Assembly (NCBI GenBank): GCA_040883315.1
Contig: JBFLKU010000011.1
Coordinates: forward strand, 62,001 to 126,000
Origin: JAFGUF01 sp040883315
GTDB lineage: Bacteria > Bacillota > Clostridia > Christensenellales > UMGS416
DNA: 64,000 bases
Reading direction: 5' to 3'
This document shows positions 52,221-61,058 of the stretch, piece by piece; the stretch's first letter is position 1; each line of letters begins with the position of its first letter. The position numbers and the translations under genes were made by a program. Below the pieces are notes generated by a model. That model was given only the letters and a program-made list of their open reading frames with translations. It had not been told where the DNA came from and made no database searches.

Positions 52221-53579
52221 TTAGCCCCAAATAGCTTTTATAGCCTGCGGAAGCCTCTCCACCGGAATCAGCTCTACGTTTTCTGCCGCTTTCAACCCCT
52301 TTGAAGACTTCCCGGGAATAATTATTGTTTTAAATCCTGAACGCACTGCTTCATTTATTCTCTGCTGTATTGAGCTAGTGCCCCGCACTTCACCTGTCAG
52401 CCCCACTTCACCAAAAACCACTGTATCTTCTGGTACCATTTTGTTCTTTACCGCAGATGCCACAGCTATGCAAAGTGCCAAGTCTGCAGATGGCTCCACT
52501 ATTTTCATTCCGCCTGCAATATTTATATAGCAGTCCTGGTCATAAAGCTTTATGCCCGCTCTTTTCTCCAGCACCGCCAAAAGCAAAACCACCCTATTAT
52601 AGTCCATTCCTGATGACTGCCTTCTGGGCATACCAAAAGCCGTCTGGCTGACGAGTGCCTGCACTTCTACCAATATAGCTCTGGTTCCCTCCATAGTAAC
52701 TGTCACTACTGACCCGGGGAATCCTTCGCTTTTTTGAGACATCAGCATTTGACTTGGGTTTTTCACCTCTGTCATTCCTGCCTCTGTCATTTCAAATACG
52801 CCTATTTCATTGGTAGAGCCAAATCTATTTTTTACAGCTCTCAATATCCTATAGCTATGGTCGGAGTTGCCCTCAAAATATAGCACTGTATCCACCATAT
52901 GTTCCAATATTCTAGGGCCTGCTATAGAGCCCTGCTTGGTAACATGTCCTACCAAAAATATAGCACAGCCGTTTTCTTTTGCATACCTCAAAAAGCTCGC
53001 AGAGCTTTCCCTGACTTGTGCTACAGAGCCGGGAGCAGACGGAAGCTCCTCTTTATACATAGTTTGTATAGAGTCAACAATCATCACTTTAGCTTTGGTG
53101 TCTGCTGCAGCTTTTAGTATTTTGTCTACATTTGTCTGGCAGTATAGATGAAGAGTGCTGTCGCTGACATTCAGTCTTTTTGCTCTCATAGCCACTTGGT
53201 CTACGGATTCTTCACCCGAAACATAGAGTATTTCAACTCCTTGTTTCGACATCAGTCCCGCTACCTGCAGAAGCAAAGTGGATTTTCCTATTCCCGGGTC
53301 TCCGCCTATCAATGTGATAGCGCCTTCCACCACGCCGCCGCCAAGCACTCTGTCCAGCTCACTGATTTTTGTCAGCGTTCTGATGTTCACATCATTTTTG
53401 ACATCTTTTAGTCTGGCTATTTTCTCTACAGACACGCCTCTATTTGTATTTGAGCTTTTGCTTTCTACCATGTGCTCTACCATCGTGTTCCATTGGCCGC
53501 ACTCTGGGCATTTGCCCACCCATTTCAGGCTGACTCCTCCGCATTCGGTGCACACATATTCTATCTTTTGCTTTGCCAT
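52221..53579 (-). CDS. radA: DNA repair protein RadA
   Basis: RadA is a RecA-like ATPase that helps branch migration in recombination. The 452-residue protein has the N-terminal zinc finger (C-x2-C and CPECGQW), Walker A GGDPGIGKST (about 95-104), Walker B near VMIVDSIQTM, the KNRFGSTNEIGVFEM motif specific to RadA, and a Lon-like C-terminal domain. The upstream gene ends four bases before the start. It is part of the run radA-PIN/TRAM that also occurs in other clostridia and Bacillus. Confidence 0.97.
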   Translation of the reverse strand: MAKQKIEYVCTECGGVSLKWVGKCPECGQWNTMVEHMVESKSSNTNRGVSVEKIARLKDVKNDVNIRTLTKISELDRVLGGGVVEGAITLIGGDPGIGKSTLLLQVAGLMSKQGVEILYVSGEESVDQVAMRAKRLNVSDSTLHLYCQTNVDKILKAAADTKAKVMIVDSIQTMYKEELPSAPGSVAQVRESSASFLRYAKENGCAIFLVGHVTKQGSIAGPRILEHMVDTVLYFEGNSDHSYRILRAVKNRFGSTNEIGVFEMTEAGMTEVKNPSQMLMSQKSEGFPGSVVTVTMEGTRAILVEVQALVSQTAFGMPRRQSSGMDYNRVVLLLAVLEKRAGIKLYDQDCYINIAGGMKIVEPSADLALCIAVASAVKNKMVPEDTVVFGEVGLTGEVRGTSSIQQRINEAVRSGFKTIIIPGKSSKGLKAAENVELIPVERLPQAIKAIWG

Positions 53580-53583
53580 TAAA

Positions 53584-54975
53584 TTATGGTTTTCCTCCCG
53601 GATAAAGGTCTTCGTCTGTCAAAATTTTATATCTTAGCACGTCTTTATCTGAATCGCTAGATAAATTATACCATACAACCGTTCTTTTGGATACTTTTGG
53701 CAACATGCCGGATTCACCAGGAGATGTCAGTCTGCATATTTCACCTGTTTCTATAACATACGCCCATATAATAGAATCTTTTGCGTATACCACCACGCCG
53801 TCACCCAGTGCATATGTTGTGATGTTTTGGTCTATCATAGTAGGTTCTTCACCAAATCTGCCGATATATAGTTTGCCATATCGGGATTTGTTGGTGTCCT
53901 GCCACACAAATACTTCACCATTATATAAAGGCTCGTGCACATATGTACCTGGAAAGTATTTTTCAGGTTCGCTGAAAAGTCCTTGTTCATTTGTCTCTAG
54001 CTTCAGAAAATATATTCCTGATGTGTCGGCATCTTCTCCTGGCCCTGCCCATGCAATATAGTTCTCATATATGCATGGTGCCGAAACGCCATATGTTGCT
54101 TTATCCGTAAATTCAAATAGAGTTAAGTCCTCCTGAACATTCAAATCAAACATGTATAGTTTGTCCACTTTGTCTGATACCTGCTCCATCCAAACTAGAG
54201 TATCTCCATATAGTCTCAGCTTTGGCTGCCCTGTTTCAGTATATCTAGGGGTAAAAATCTGCCCAGTTCCTCTATTCATCACTTTTATATAGTTTTTTTT
54301 GCCTTTGTCAGTATCTAGCCAGACTATCCAGTTGTGGTTGATATATGTTTCATATATCTCCCCTTGATATCCTACCTTGGAGCTGGTAATCAGCTGCTCT
54401 GTCTGTGTATCAAGATTGTATAAATAGAGTTTGGTTAATACTTCATTGTCCAGACTGCCTGTACCTGCTGAAAAAACAATCTCAGTGTCAAATATTCCAG
54501 GAATATTTATTTGTCTTTCCTTAAACTCAATGTCTTTTGCACCAAAGCTGATATCCCGAACTTTTTCTGGGTCGGGCTCCACTATCTCGCCCTGTTCTGC
54601 TCTTGATTCTTCATATCTGTCTCTGGGCACTTGGGTAGCGTAATCGTCTGCAAAATTCAAGCCTGCTGGGTTTTCAAATCCGCTTTTCTTTTCTGCTACT
54701 GACCTAACAAATAAGAAAACAATAAACAAAATGATTAATATAATTGCTGCAAATATCAGCATACGGATCATCTCCATACGCATCTGCCTGCTCATTTTTT
54801 TACGTCCTATATTTTTTTGTGTTCTTTCTGAATATGCCGCTATCTGTGATGATGATATTCTATCGCCAGCCCCGTGCTTGGGATTGCCTTGTCTGTCTGC
54901 TGATCTTCTGTCTGGCTCTCTGTTGGTTCTTTTGTCTCTATTATATTCAGGTGTATTTCTATTTTTCGATGACAT
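53584..54975 (-). CDS. Membrane-anchored TolB-like propeller protein
   Basis: The 463-residue protein has a basic Arg/Ser/Asn-rich cytoplasmic tail of about 60 residues, one membrane segment (about 66-90), and an extracytoplasmic domain with repeated strand motifs (for example LYLYNLDTQTEQLITS, IVWLDTDKGKKNYIKV, LYMFDLNVQEDLTLF, IYFLKLETNEQGLF), the appearance of a six- to seven-bladed propeller. No catalytic motif is seen. ATG 54975 is used (AAGGG upstream); a GTG at 54996 is the longer alternative. It is the first gene of the unit with radA. Confidence 0.85.
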   Translation of the reverse strand: MSSKNRNTPEYNRDKRTNREPDRRSADRQGNPKHGAGDRISSSQIAAYSERTQKNIGRKKMSRQMRMEMIRMLIFAAIILIILFIVFLFVRSVAEKKSGFENPAGLNFADDYATQVPRDRYEESRAEQGEIVEPDPEKVRDISFGAKDIEFKERQINIPGIFDTEIVFSAGTGSLDNEVLTKLYLYNLDTQTEQLITSSKVGYQGEIYETYINHNWIVWLDTDKGKKNYIKVMNRGTGQIFTPRYTETGQPKLRLYGDTLVWMEQVSDKVDKLYMFDLNVQEDLTLFEFTDKATYGVSAPCIYENYIAWAGPGEDADTSGIYFLKLETNEQGLFSEPEKYFPGTYVHEPLYNGEVFVWQDTNKSRYGKLYIGRFGEEPTMIDQNITTYALGDGVVVYAKDSIIWAYVIETGEICRLTSPGESGMLPKVSKRTVVWYNLSSDSDKDVLRYKILTDEDLYPGGKP

Positions 54976-55063
54976 AAAATACCCTTTTCCTTTCACTCGC
55001 TCAAAATATATATTTTATTTTTATATTTATTTCTTATCTCAATTTTTGATAAAAATCATATAT

Positions 55064-55072
55064 ATTATATCA
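55064..55072 (-). promoter_or_regulatory. Extended -10 promoter of the propeller-radA unit
   Basis: Minus strand: TGATATAAT, an extended -10; no good -35 is present. Start about 90 bases before the ATG at 54975. Confidence 0.5.
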
Positions 55073-55124
55073 CAAAGTATTAAAAACGCTAAAAGTATTT
55101 TTATAGTTAATATACAATACACAT

Positions 55125-55153
55125 TTGTTCATATTTATTAGTTATGCTATAAT
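55125..55153 (+). promoter_or_regulatory. Extended -10 promoter giving a leaderless transcript
   Basis: TTGTTC (55125-55130), 17 bases ending in TGC, TATAAT (55148-55153). The start falls at 55160, the A of the ATG of the SanA-like gene. Confidence 0.7.
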
Positions 55154-55159
55154 CTGCCT

Positions 55160-55834
55160 ATGAAAAAGAAAATAATTAAATTAGTTAAGTTTATTTTTTG
55201 GCTTTCGCTAGTTATTATAGTCCTTGCATCCTCCATCAACATATACATGGTGCAGTATGCTAAAAAGCATATCGTCCAAAGGGATACCTATTATGGAGAA
55301 ACCGTAGATTGTGTCATCGTGCTGGGAGCATCGGCTAGAACGGGAAAGCCTTCATTAATGCTGAAAGACCGACTGGATTTGGCATATGAACTATATAGAG
55401 ATGGATATGTTCGAAAAATATTGGTGAGCGGCGACCATATGTATAAAGACTATGATGAAGTAAACGTGATGAAAAGCTATCTGATGGATTTAGGCGTTGT
55501 AGAGGAAGATATATTTATGGATCATGCAGGAGCAGACACCTACACCACCATGAAAAGAGCAAAGGAAGTCTTTATGGTGGATTCGTGTATTATCTCTACA
55601 CAAAAGTATCATCTATATAGAGCTGTCTACATAGCTAACCAAATGGATATGGACGCAACGGGAATAGCCTGCGATGTTTTCATTTCCAGCAAGCTATGGT
55701 ATTTTAAATCCAGAGAGTTTTTAGCACGATTTAAGGATTTTTTCTATGTTAATGTGTTAAAGCCTTCCGTTATTCTAGGTGAAACGATACCCATATCCGG
55801 CGACGGGCGAGCTACAGAGGACGGATTAACATAA
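55160..55834 (+). CDS. SanA/DUF218-family protein, membrane anchored
   Basis: The 224-residue protein has an N-terminal membrane segment (about 9-29) and a DUF218 domain with CVIVLGASARTGKPS, ILVSGDHM, YDEVNVMKSYL and the histidine and Thr residues of STQKYHLYRA. SanA of E. coli affects vancomycin exclusion at high temperature, and the family is thought to act in envelope biogenesis; the reaction is not known. It has no ribosome site and appears to be read from a leaderless mRNA. It is followed by a hairpin terminator at 55945-55991. Confidence 0.88.
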   Translation: MKKKIIKLVKFIFWLSLVIIVLASSINIYMVQYAKKHIVQRDTYYGETVDCVIVLGASARTGKPSLMLKDRLDLAYELYRDGYVRKILVSGDHMYKDYDEVNVMKSYLMDLGVVEEDIFMDHAGADTYTTMKRAKEVFMVDSCIISTQKYHLYRAVYIANQMDMDATGIACDVFISSKLWYFKSREFLARFKDFFYVNVLKPSVILGETIPISGDGRATEDGLT

Positions 55835-55944
55835 AATAATCGCTTTATTCATAAATCCTTAACATTACCGATATATATAGTTGATAATTGTAGGATATAT
55901 TATAAATATAGTTTTAATTCTTATCCTTCTTCTTAATTTTTATT

Positions 55945-55991
55945 AATGACCTGTTGGTGACAATCACTAATTAGGCCATTTTTATTTTTAG
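55945..55991 (+). terminator. Long hairpin terminator after the SanA-like gene
   Basis: AATGACCT (55945-55952) pairs with AGGCCATT (55973-55980, one mismatch), with a second stem TTGGTGA/TCACTAA inside it, followed by TTTTATTTTTA. Nothing recognisable was seen between 55992 and 56089. Confidence 0.65.
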
Positions 55992-56089
55992 ACATATTTT
56001 GTTCATTAATCTTGAAAAATCATCCAAATTTCCTCTCTTTTTTATACAAATTGATGAAAAAACGCAAAAATATTAGTAAACTACGTGCA

Positions 56090-56118
56090 TTGACTATAAA
56101 AGCAAAATGATATATTAT
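56090..56118 (+). promoter_or_regulatory. Promoter of the small RNA or leader upstream of ilvE
   Basis: TTGACT (56090-56095), 17 bases, TATTAT (56113-56118). Predicted start near 56125; a terminator follows within 75 bases. Confidence 0.7.
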
Positions 56119-56124
56119 ATAGGC

Positions 56125-56200
56125 ATGAGAGAACTGTAAATAGATCTCTCCTCCTTCTTCTTTAAATTTTGAGAACCCCATCTAGTATGGGGTTTTCGCA
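56125..56200 (+). ncRNA. Candidate small RNA or terminated leader with a CU-rich tract
   Basis: From the predicted start a short RNA of about 75 bases would form: a hairpin GAGAGA (56127-56132) with TCTCTC (56145-56150), an unpaired pyrimidine tract CTCCTTCTTC just after it, and a terminal hairpin. The segment CCTCC is complementary to Shine-Dalgarno sequences. Small RNAs of Firmicutes such as RsaE/RoxS act with similar C-rich loops. An alternative is an attenuator leader of ilvE. No protein-coding content longer than MREL is present. Confidence 0.5.
56171..56197 (+). terminator. Terminator of the small RNA/leader
   Basis: GAGAACCCCAT pairs with ATGGGGTTTTC (11 bp, loop CTAGT). The T-run overlaps the 3' arm. 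Confidence 0.7.
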
Positions 56201-56245
56201 TATTTAAATTTATTTTTTTATTATCACTTTTTATCCCCAGAGTAT

Positions 56246-56273
56246 TTGACATATCATAATTAAAGATTATAAT
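56246..56273 (+). promoter_or_regulatory. Promoter of ilvE
   Basis: TTGACA (56246-56251), 16 bases, TATAAT (56268-56273), about 30 bases before the ATG at 56305. Confidence 0.8.
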
Positions 56274-56304
56274 ATTTATATCATATATTTAAAGGGTGGT
56301 AATT

Positions 56305-57372
56305 ATGAGTAACATAACCATAGAAAAGACTTCCAAGCTAAAGGCCAAATTTGAAGATGCAAACAAACTAGTTTTTGGCGAAATGTATACAGACTATATG
56401 TTTACAATGCGTTATCTGCCGGAAAAGGGCTGGCACAACGCACAAGTGAAACCATATGAGAAAATCTCCTTAGACCCAGCCAGTTTGGTTTTTCATTATG
56501 GACAAGAAATTTTTGAGGGAATGAAAGCATACAAGTCTGCTGATGGTCAGCCTCTGCTTTTCCGCCCGGAAGAGAATTTTAAGCGCATGAGCAGCTCAGC
56601 TGAAAGGCTGAAAATGCCTAAGCTAGATGAGCAGCTTGCCCTAGATGGACTTTGCGAGCTTCTTAAGCTGGAAAAGGATTGGATTCCTACTGCGGAAGGA
56701 ACTTCGCTGTATATACGCCCAACAATGATAGCCGTTGACCCATATTTGGGACTAAAGCCTTCATCAGAATACTTATTTTTTATAATTATGTGCCCAGTTG
56801 GTGCATACTATGCATCCGGGTTTAACCCAGTAAAAATATATGTTGAAGAAAATTTTGTCCGTGCTGTAAAAGGTGGCACAGGCAATATCAAAGCCGGCGG
56901 CAATTACGCAGCATCTATGCTTGCCAGCTATATAGCAAAAGAAAAAGGATATTCTCAAATACTCTGGCTGGATGCAATAGAGCATAAATATGTAGAAGAA
57001 GTAGGCTCCATGAATATATTCTTCCGCTTTAGTGATGAAGTAGCCACTCCTGAGCTTTCGGGAAGCATATTGCCGGGAATCACCAGAAAATCCATTATTC
57101 AAATCTTAAAAGATGACGGACATAAAGTTTCTGAGCGTCAAATATCTATACAAGAAGTTTTTGATAGATTCAAAAAAGGTGAGCTGCTTGAAGTTTTCGG
57201 CACAGGTACTGCTGCTGTTGTTTCCCCAGTCGGCATTCTAAACTGGCGAGATGAAACAATAGAGATAAACAACAACGAAACAGGCGAACTTACACTAAAT
57301 CTATTTAAAAAGCTAACCGGCATTCAAACAGGCGCTGTAGAAGACAAATACAATTGGTCATATAAAGTATAA
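56305..57372 (+). CDS. ilvE: Branched-chain amino acid aminotransferase
   Basis: IlvE is a class IV PLP aminotransferase that makes or breaks down Leu, Ile and Val with 2-oxoglutarate. The 355-residue protein is of the long (fold-type IV, Bacillus-like) form. Signatures are FHYGQEIFEGMKAYK, PEENFKRM, GGNYAASMLASYIA and KYVEEVGSMNIFF with the PLP lysine, and GTAAVVSPVG near the C terminus. ATG 56305 is used because AAAGGGTGG lies five bases before it. It has its own strong promoter; the small RNA or leader lies 100 bases upstream. Confidence 0.95.
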   Translation: MSNITIEKTSKLKAKFEDANKLVFGEMYTDYMFTMRYLPEKGWHNAQVKPYEKISLDPASLVFHYGQEIFEGMKAYKSADGQPLLFRPEENFKRMSSSAERLKMPKLDEQLALDGLCELLKLEKDWIPTAEGTSLYIRPTMIAVDPYLGLKPSSEYLFFIIMCPVGAYYASGFNPVKIYVEENFVRAVKGGTGNIKAGGNYAASMLASYIAKEKGYSQILWLDAIEHKYVEEVGSMNIFFRFSDEVATPELSGSILPGITRKSIIQILKDDGHKVSERQISIQEVFDRFKKGELLEVFGTGTAAVVSPVGILNWRDETIEINNNETGELTLNLFKKLTGIQTGAVEDKYNWSYKV

Positions 57373-57391
57373 AACAGTCAATAATATATTT

Positions 57392-57421
57392 AAAAGCGAA
57401 ACAATCTTGTTTCGCTTTTTC
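57392..57421 (+). terminator. Terminator of ilvE
   Basis: AAAAGCGAAACAA (57392-57404) pairs with TTGTTTCGCTTTT (57407-57419), followed by TTTC. Confidence 0.85.
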
Positions 57422-57439
57422 ATTTTACCTATACAAAGC

Positions 57440-57463
57440 AAAAAGGCTACCTAACGGCAACCT
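57440..57463 (-). terminator. Terminator of the ispH-S1 operon
   Basis: On the minus strand AGGTTGCC pairs with GGTAGCCT (loop GTTA, two G-T pairs), followed by TTTTTG. It lies 60 bases past the stop of the fusion gene. Confidence 0.75.
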
Positions 57464-57525
57464 CATTCGCTTTCTTCTTTTTCCTTCTTCGTCTTTACGT
57501 TTCCTGAAAACAAAAAGTCTGTCTA

Positions 57526-59604
57526 TTAATATTTAGAGATATCAACCTTGACTGATGATGCTTCTTCATCATACCCTTCGTTCTCGCTTGTTTCTTCTTT
57601 AGGCTCTGATGGAGCAATAAGTTCTCTAATTGATAGGCTAATGCGTCTTGCTGTTGCGTTTACATCCAGAACCTTTGCTTCCACTGTTTGTCCCAGCTCC
57701 AGCACATCTTCCACCTTTTCAATGCGCTTATCAGCGATTTGAGAAATATGGATAAGACCATCTAGACCAGGCTCTAGCTCAATAAATGCACCAAAGTCAA
57801 CTATGCGAACTACTTTACCGGAAACTACTGAACCGATAATATAATTTTCATCCACTGTATCCCATGGTTTTGGCTTGGTTTGCTTATATCCTAGTGAAAT
57901 TCTTTCACGTTCTTTATCTACTTTCAACACTACAACATCGATTTCTTCATTGATGCTGACAACATCTTTAGGATGCTCTACGCGTCCCCATGCCAAATCA
58001 GTAACGTGTACCAATCCGTCAATGCCGCCAATGTCTACAAAAGCACCAAAATTAGTCAAGCGTCTGACAACACCACGTACTGTAATGCCTTCTTCCACTT
58101 GATCCCACAATTCTGATTTTACTTCTTTTTCTTTTTCTAATATGAAATCTTTGCGAGATGCAACAACTCTTCTGCGATGTTTTTCTACTTCTAGGATTTT
58201 TAGATCCATCTCTTTTCCTACATATTCAGATATATCATTAACATATCTCACATCTAAATGTGATGCAGGAACAAACGCACGCACGCCCTCTATCTCAGCT
58301 ATTAGTCCGCCTTTGATAGCCTGCTTGCCCACGCCTACAAAGTAGCCGCCCTCTTCGATTTTTTCCAAAAGCTTTTTCCAGTTTTTACGTGCTTCTATAT
58401 TCTTTCTGGAAAGAATAACATTTCCGTCTTCGTCACGGACTCGAACCACTTCTACTTCGATTTCGTCTCCCTCTTTGACTACGTCTACTGGGCTCTCGTT
58501 TTCATCATTAGAAAAATCTTTTCTTTTTATCAAACCGTCTGCTTTGTATCCGATATTTACGCAAACTTCGTCTTCATTTACAGAAACCACTTTTCCTTTT
58601 ACAACCATACCAGACTTGATTTGCACCATGCTTTTTTCTACATCTTCCATGAATGATGCATTAGCACTTTCCTCTGCAGACACATCTGCTGTTGTTTCAG
58701 ATTTGTTGTCTTCTACTGGCACGCTTTCCTCTGCTACTACTTTTTCTTCAGTAACTTCGGTTTGCTCTACCTTTTCGATGTCGCTCATTGTGTAATAAAC
58801 CTCCTTGATTATCCACTCTGGTGTTGAAGCACCTGAGATGATACCTAAATTATCATATTCCCTATAGTCTAGCTCAGGAATATCTTTTGTAGTCTCAATG
58901 TGATACACATTGTCACAGTGTTCTTTGCAGATTTCGAAAAGCTTTCTAGTATTGGACGAGTTTTTGCCGCCCACTACAAACACTATATCACTTTTTTCCG
59001 AAATACTTACCGCTTCTTTTTGCCTTTGCTTTGTTGCTGAGCAAATAGAATTAAATATTTCCAATTCATCTACTTTGCCTTTAAGGATTTCAATGATATC
59101 ATCAAATCTTTCCTCCGGCGTAGTAGTCTGTGCCACTACACATGCACTTTGCATTCTATCAATTTTCTCTGCTTCTTCAACAGAATTGATAACCATTGCA
59201 TTGCTGCCATACCATCCGTTTATTCCAACGGTTTCCGGATGAAGTTTTTCACCTATAATAATCAGCTCAATTGAGTTTTCTCTGCACTCTTTGGCCTTCT
59301 TTTGTATCTTTCTTACGTACGGACATGTAGCATCTACGACATTTACCGAGTGTTTTTCGCACTCTTGGTATATTTCCGGCGATACTCCATGAGACCTTAT
59401 AATAATATGGGACGTTTCGCAGTCATCTATATTTTCCACACTGCGTATTCCCTTTTCCTCCAGCATATCTACTACTAAAGGATTATGTATTATAGGCCCA
59501 AAGGTAGATGTTGGGATTTTTTCCTTTTCCATCTCCAACGCTTTGTCCAATGCTCTCTGAACACCAAAACAAAACCCACCATGCTTTGCTAAAGTAATCT
59601 TCAC
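57526..59604 (-). CDS. ispH-rpsA: Fusion of IspH (HMBPP reductase) and ribosomal protein S1
   Basis: The N-terminal 280 residues are IspH, the iron-sulfur enzyme that makes IPP and DMAPP in the MEP pathway: KHGGFCFGVQRALDKA with the first cysteine (C12), DATCPYVRK with the second (about 96) and SICSATKQRQ with the third. After an acidic linker (about 280-330) come four S1 RNA-binding domains (GMVVKGKVVSVNEDE, GGYFVGVGKQAIKGG, GITVRGVVRRLTNFG, GSVVSGKVVRIVDFG). The fusion is known in Clostridia. The start is GTG at 59604 with AAAGGAAA upstream. It is the last gene of the cmk-plsC-ispH operon. Confidence 0.96.
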   Translation of the reverse strand: MKITLAKHGGFCFGVQRALDKALEMEKEKIPTSTFGPIIHNPLVVDMLEEKGIRSVENIDDCETSHIIIRSHGVSPEIYQECEKHSVNVVDATCPYVRKIQKKAKECRENSIELIIIGEKLHPETVGINGWYGSNAMVINSVEEAEKIDRMQSACVVAQTTTPEERFDDIIEILKGKVDELEIFNSICSATKQRQKEAVSISEKSDIVFVVGGKNSSNTRKLFEICKEHCDNVYHIETTKDIPELDYREYDNLGIISGASTPEWIIKEVYYTMSDIEKVEQTEVTEEKVVAEESVPVEDNKSETTADVSAEESANASFMEDVEKSMVQIKSGMVVKGKVVSVNEDEVCVNIGYKADGLIKRKDFSNDENESPVDVVKEGDEIEVEVVRVRDEDGNVILSRKNIEARKNWKKLLEKIEEGGYFVGVGKQAIKGGLIAEIEGVRAFVPASHLDVRYVNDISEYVGKEMDLKILEVEKHRRRVVASRKDFILEKEKEVKSELWDQVEEGITVRGVVRRLTNFGAFVDIGGIDGLVHVTDLAWGRVEHPKDVVSINEEIDVVVLKVDKERERISLGYKQTKPKPWDTVDENYIIGSVVSGKVVRIVDFGAFIELEPGLDGLIHISQIADKRIEKVEDVLELGQTVEAKVLDVNATARRISLSIRELIAPSEPKEETSENEGYDEEASSVKVDISKY

Positions 59605-59751
59605 TATTTCTTTTCCTTTATTTAATACTCTAGCCGACTATTCATACCTATACATGATATAACAAATTTAATAGATATTCAAGCATTTGTTGCTAGAAAT
59701 AATATAATAATAACTTACGTAAATGTATAGTAATACATTCTTAATAAAAAA

Positions 59752-60378
59752 TTATATTTTTTTAGCTTTTTCCATCAGTTCCTCTAAGCCTGCCTGTAAT
59801 TTGTTTGTGCACGCAGTCAGATTCTCATTAGATAGCTTTTTGCTTGTAAATTCGCTCATATCCATCAGCTCGCCTATGTGCACCTTTGTAAAGGAAAAAA
59901 GCCGCATGTTCTTTTTGTTTTCTATATACACCGGCAGTGCAGGAACTTTAGCATTAAATAATACAAGAGCAGCTCCATTGTGGAATTTCTGCAGCTTCGT
60001 CACGTCGCCTTGGTTTCTTGTGCCCTCTGGGAATATCACCATTACATCACCATTTTTTATGTGGCTTACGCATTGGCGTATCGCTATCATGTCGGCACTT
60101 CCCCTTTTCACCGGAAACCCTCCTATAGCTCTGAAATACCAGTTTAATATAGGATTTTTAAAAAGCTCTTCCTTGCCCATATAGTAAGTCATTCTTTTTA
60201 TAAATGCAGTAACTACAAAAACAGGGTCTATCAATGATGTATGATTACCATACAGCAAAAATGGAGTTTTCTTAGGAATGTTCTTCCTTCCATATACCCT
60301 GTGGGGATACAATATATACGATAAAATCATCAATATAAAAAGTGATACATTTCTAACTATACTATTTACAACTTTCAT
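59752..60378 (-). CDS. plsC: 1-acyl-sn-glycerol-3-phosphate acyltransferase
   Basis: PlsC adds the second acyl chain to make phosphatidic acid. The 208-residue protein has an N-terminal membrane segment (about 9-30) and the acyltransferase motifs NHTSLIDP (motif I, about 49) and FPEGTRNQGD (motif III, about 117). It starts one base after the cmk stop, and its ribosome site lies inside the end of cmk. Gap to the ispH-S1 gene is 147 bp. Confidence 0.94.
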   Translation of the reverse strand: MKVVNSIVRNVSLFILMILSYILYPHRVYGRKNIPKKTPFLLYGNHTSLIDPVFVVTAFIKRMTYYMGKEELFKNPILNWYFRAIGGFPVKRGSADMIAIRQCVSHIKNGDVMVIFPEGTRNQGDVTKLQKFHNGAALVLFNAKVPALPVYIENKKNMRLFSFTKVHIGELMDMSEFTSKKLSNENLTACTNKLQAGLEELMEKAKKI

Positions 60379-60379
60379 T

Positions 60380-61042
60380 TTACTTCCCTTGTTTTTTTAT
60401 TTTCGCCAATACCATCTCAACCACTTCTATCATGGATATTTCGGTAGTATCTATTATCATAGCATCATCAGCTGCTTTAAGCGGCGCAAACTCTCTGTTC
60501 ATGTCCTGATAGTCTCTTGCACTCATTTCTTTCTCCAGCTCATCTATGCTTTTTTCTACTCCCTTTTCCAGCAGCTGCATATGTCTTCTTTTGGCTCTCT
60601 CTTGTGTGCTGGCTGTGATGTAGAATTTAAAATCTGCATCCGGCAGGACATATGTACCAATGTCTCTGCCATCCACTACAACATCTGTCTTTTTTGCTAT
60701 CTCCCTTTGCATCTCCACCATTTTCTCTCGCACTCTTTTGTGCTTTGATATGTTTGATGCATTTATTGATACTTGCGGCTCTCTGATATATTCTGTTATG
60801 TCTTTTCCGTCCAAAATCATATGCTGTGTGCCATCTTTGTAGAGCACATCCATGTCTATATTTTCTACAAGCTCTGACGAGGCTTTTTCATCCAGGGTAT
60901 CTATGCCCATCTGCATGGCTTTGTATCCCAATGTTCTATACATCGCACCTGTGTCTAGGTGAAGTATATCTAAAGCATCTGATATGCTTTTTGCCACGCT
61001 GCTCTTTCCTGCTCCGGATGGTCCATCTATTGCTATCTGCAT
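60380..61042 (-). CDS. cmk: Cytidylate kinase
   Basis: Cmk phosphorylates CMP and dCMP. The 220-residue protein has the P-loop IAIDGPSGAGKSSVAKS (about 3-19), DTGAMYRTLG, and VVDGRDIGTYVLPDADFKFY. Start ATG 61042 is chosen because GAGGAGATATTTTTA precedes it; an upstream frame to 61138 lies inside the HutP-like gene. The cmk-plsC-ispH-rpsA order is a widespread Firmicute cluster. Confidence 0.96.
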   Translation of the reverse strand: MQIAIDGPSGAGKSSVAKSISDALDILHLDTGAMYRTLGYKAMQMGIDTLDEKASSELVENIDMDVLYKDGTQHMILDGKDITEYIREPQVSINASNISKHKRVREKMVEMQREIAKKTDVVVDGRDIGTYVLPDADFKFYITASTQERAKRRHMQLLEKGVEKSIDELEKEMSARDYQDMNREFAPLKAADDAMIIDTTEISMIEVVEMVLAKIKKQGK

Positions 61043-61058
61043 TAAAAATATCTCCTCT

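Noticed and set aside
56125..56139. Micro-ORF MREL in the candidate small RNA
   Set aside because: Only four codons and no ribosome binding site ahead of it.
56148..56165. Run of five leucine codons followed by TAA in the leader upstream of ilvE, as in a leu/ilv leader peptide
   Set aside because: No ATG, GTG, TTG or CTG lies in that frame between the predicted transcription start and the run, so it cannot be translated as it stands.
56292..56300. AGGGTGGT resembling the T-box antiterminator sequence before ilvE
   Set aside because: It is positioned as the ribosome binding site; no T-box specifier loop or ACCGCG tail is present.
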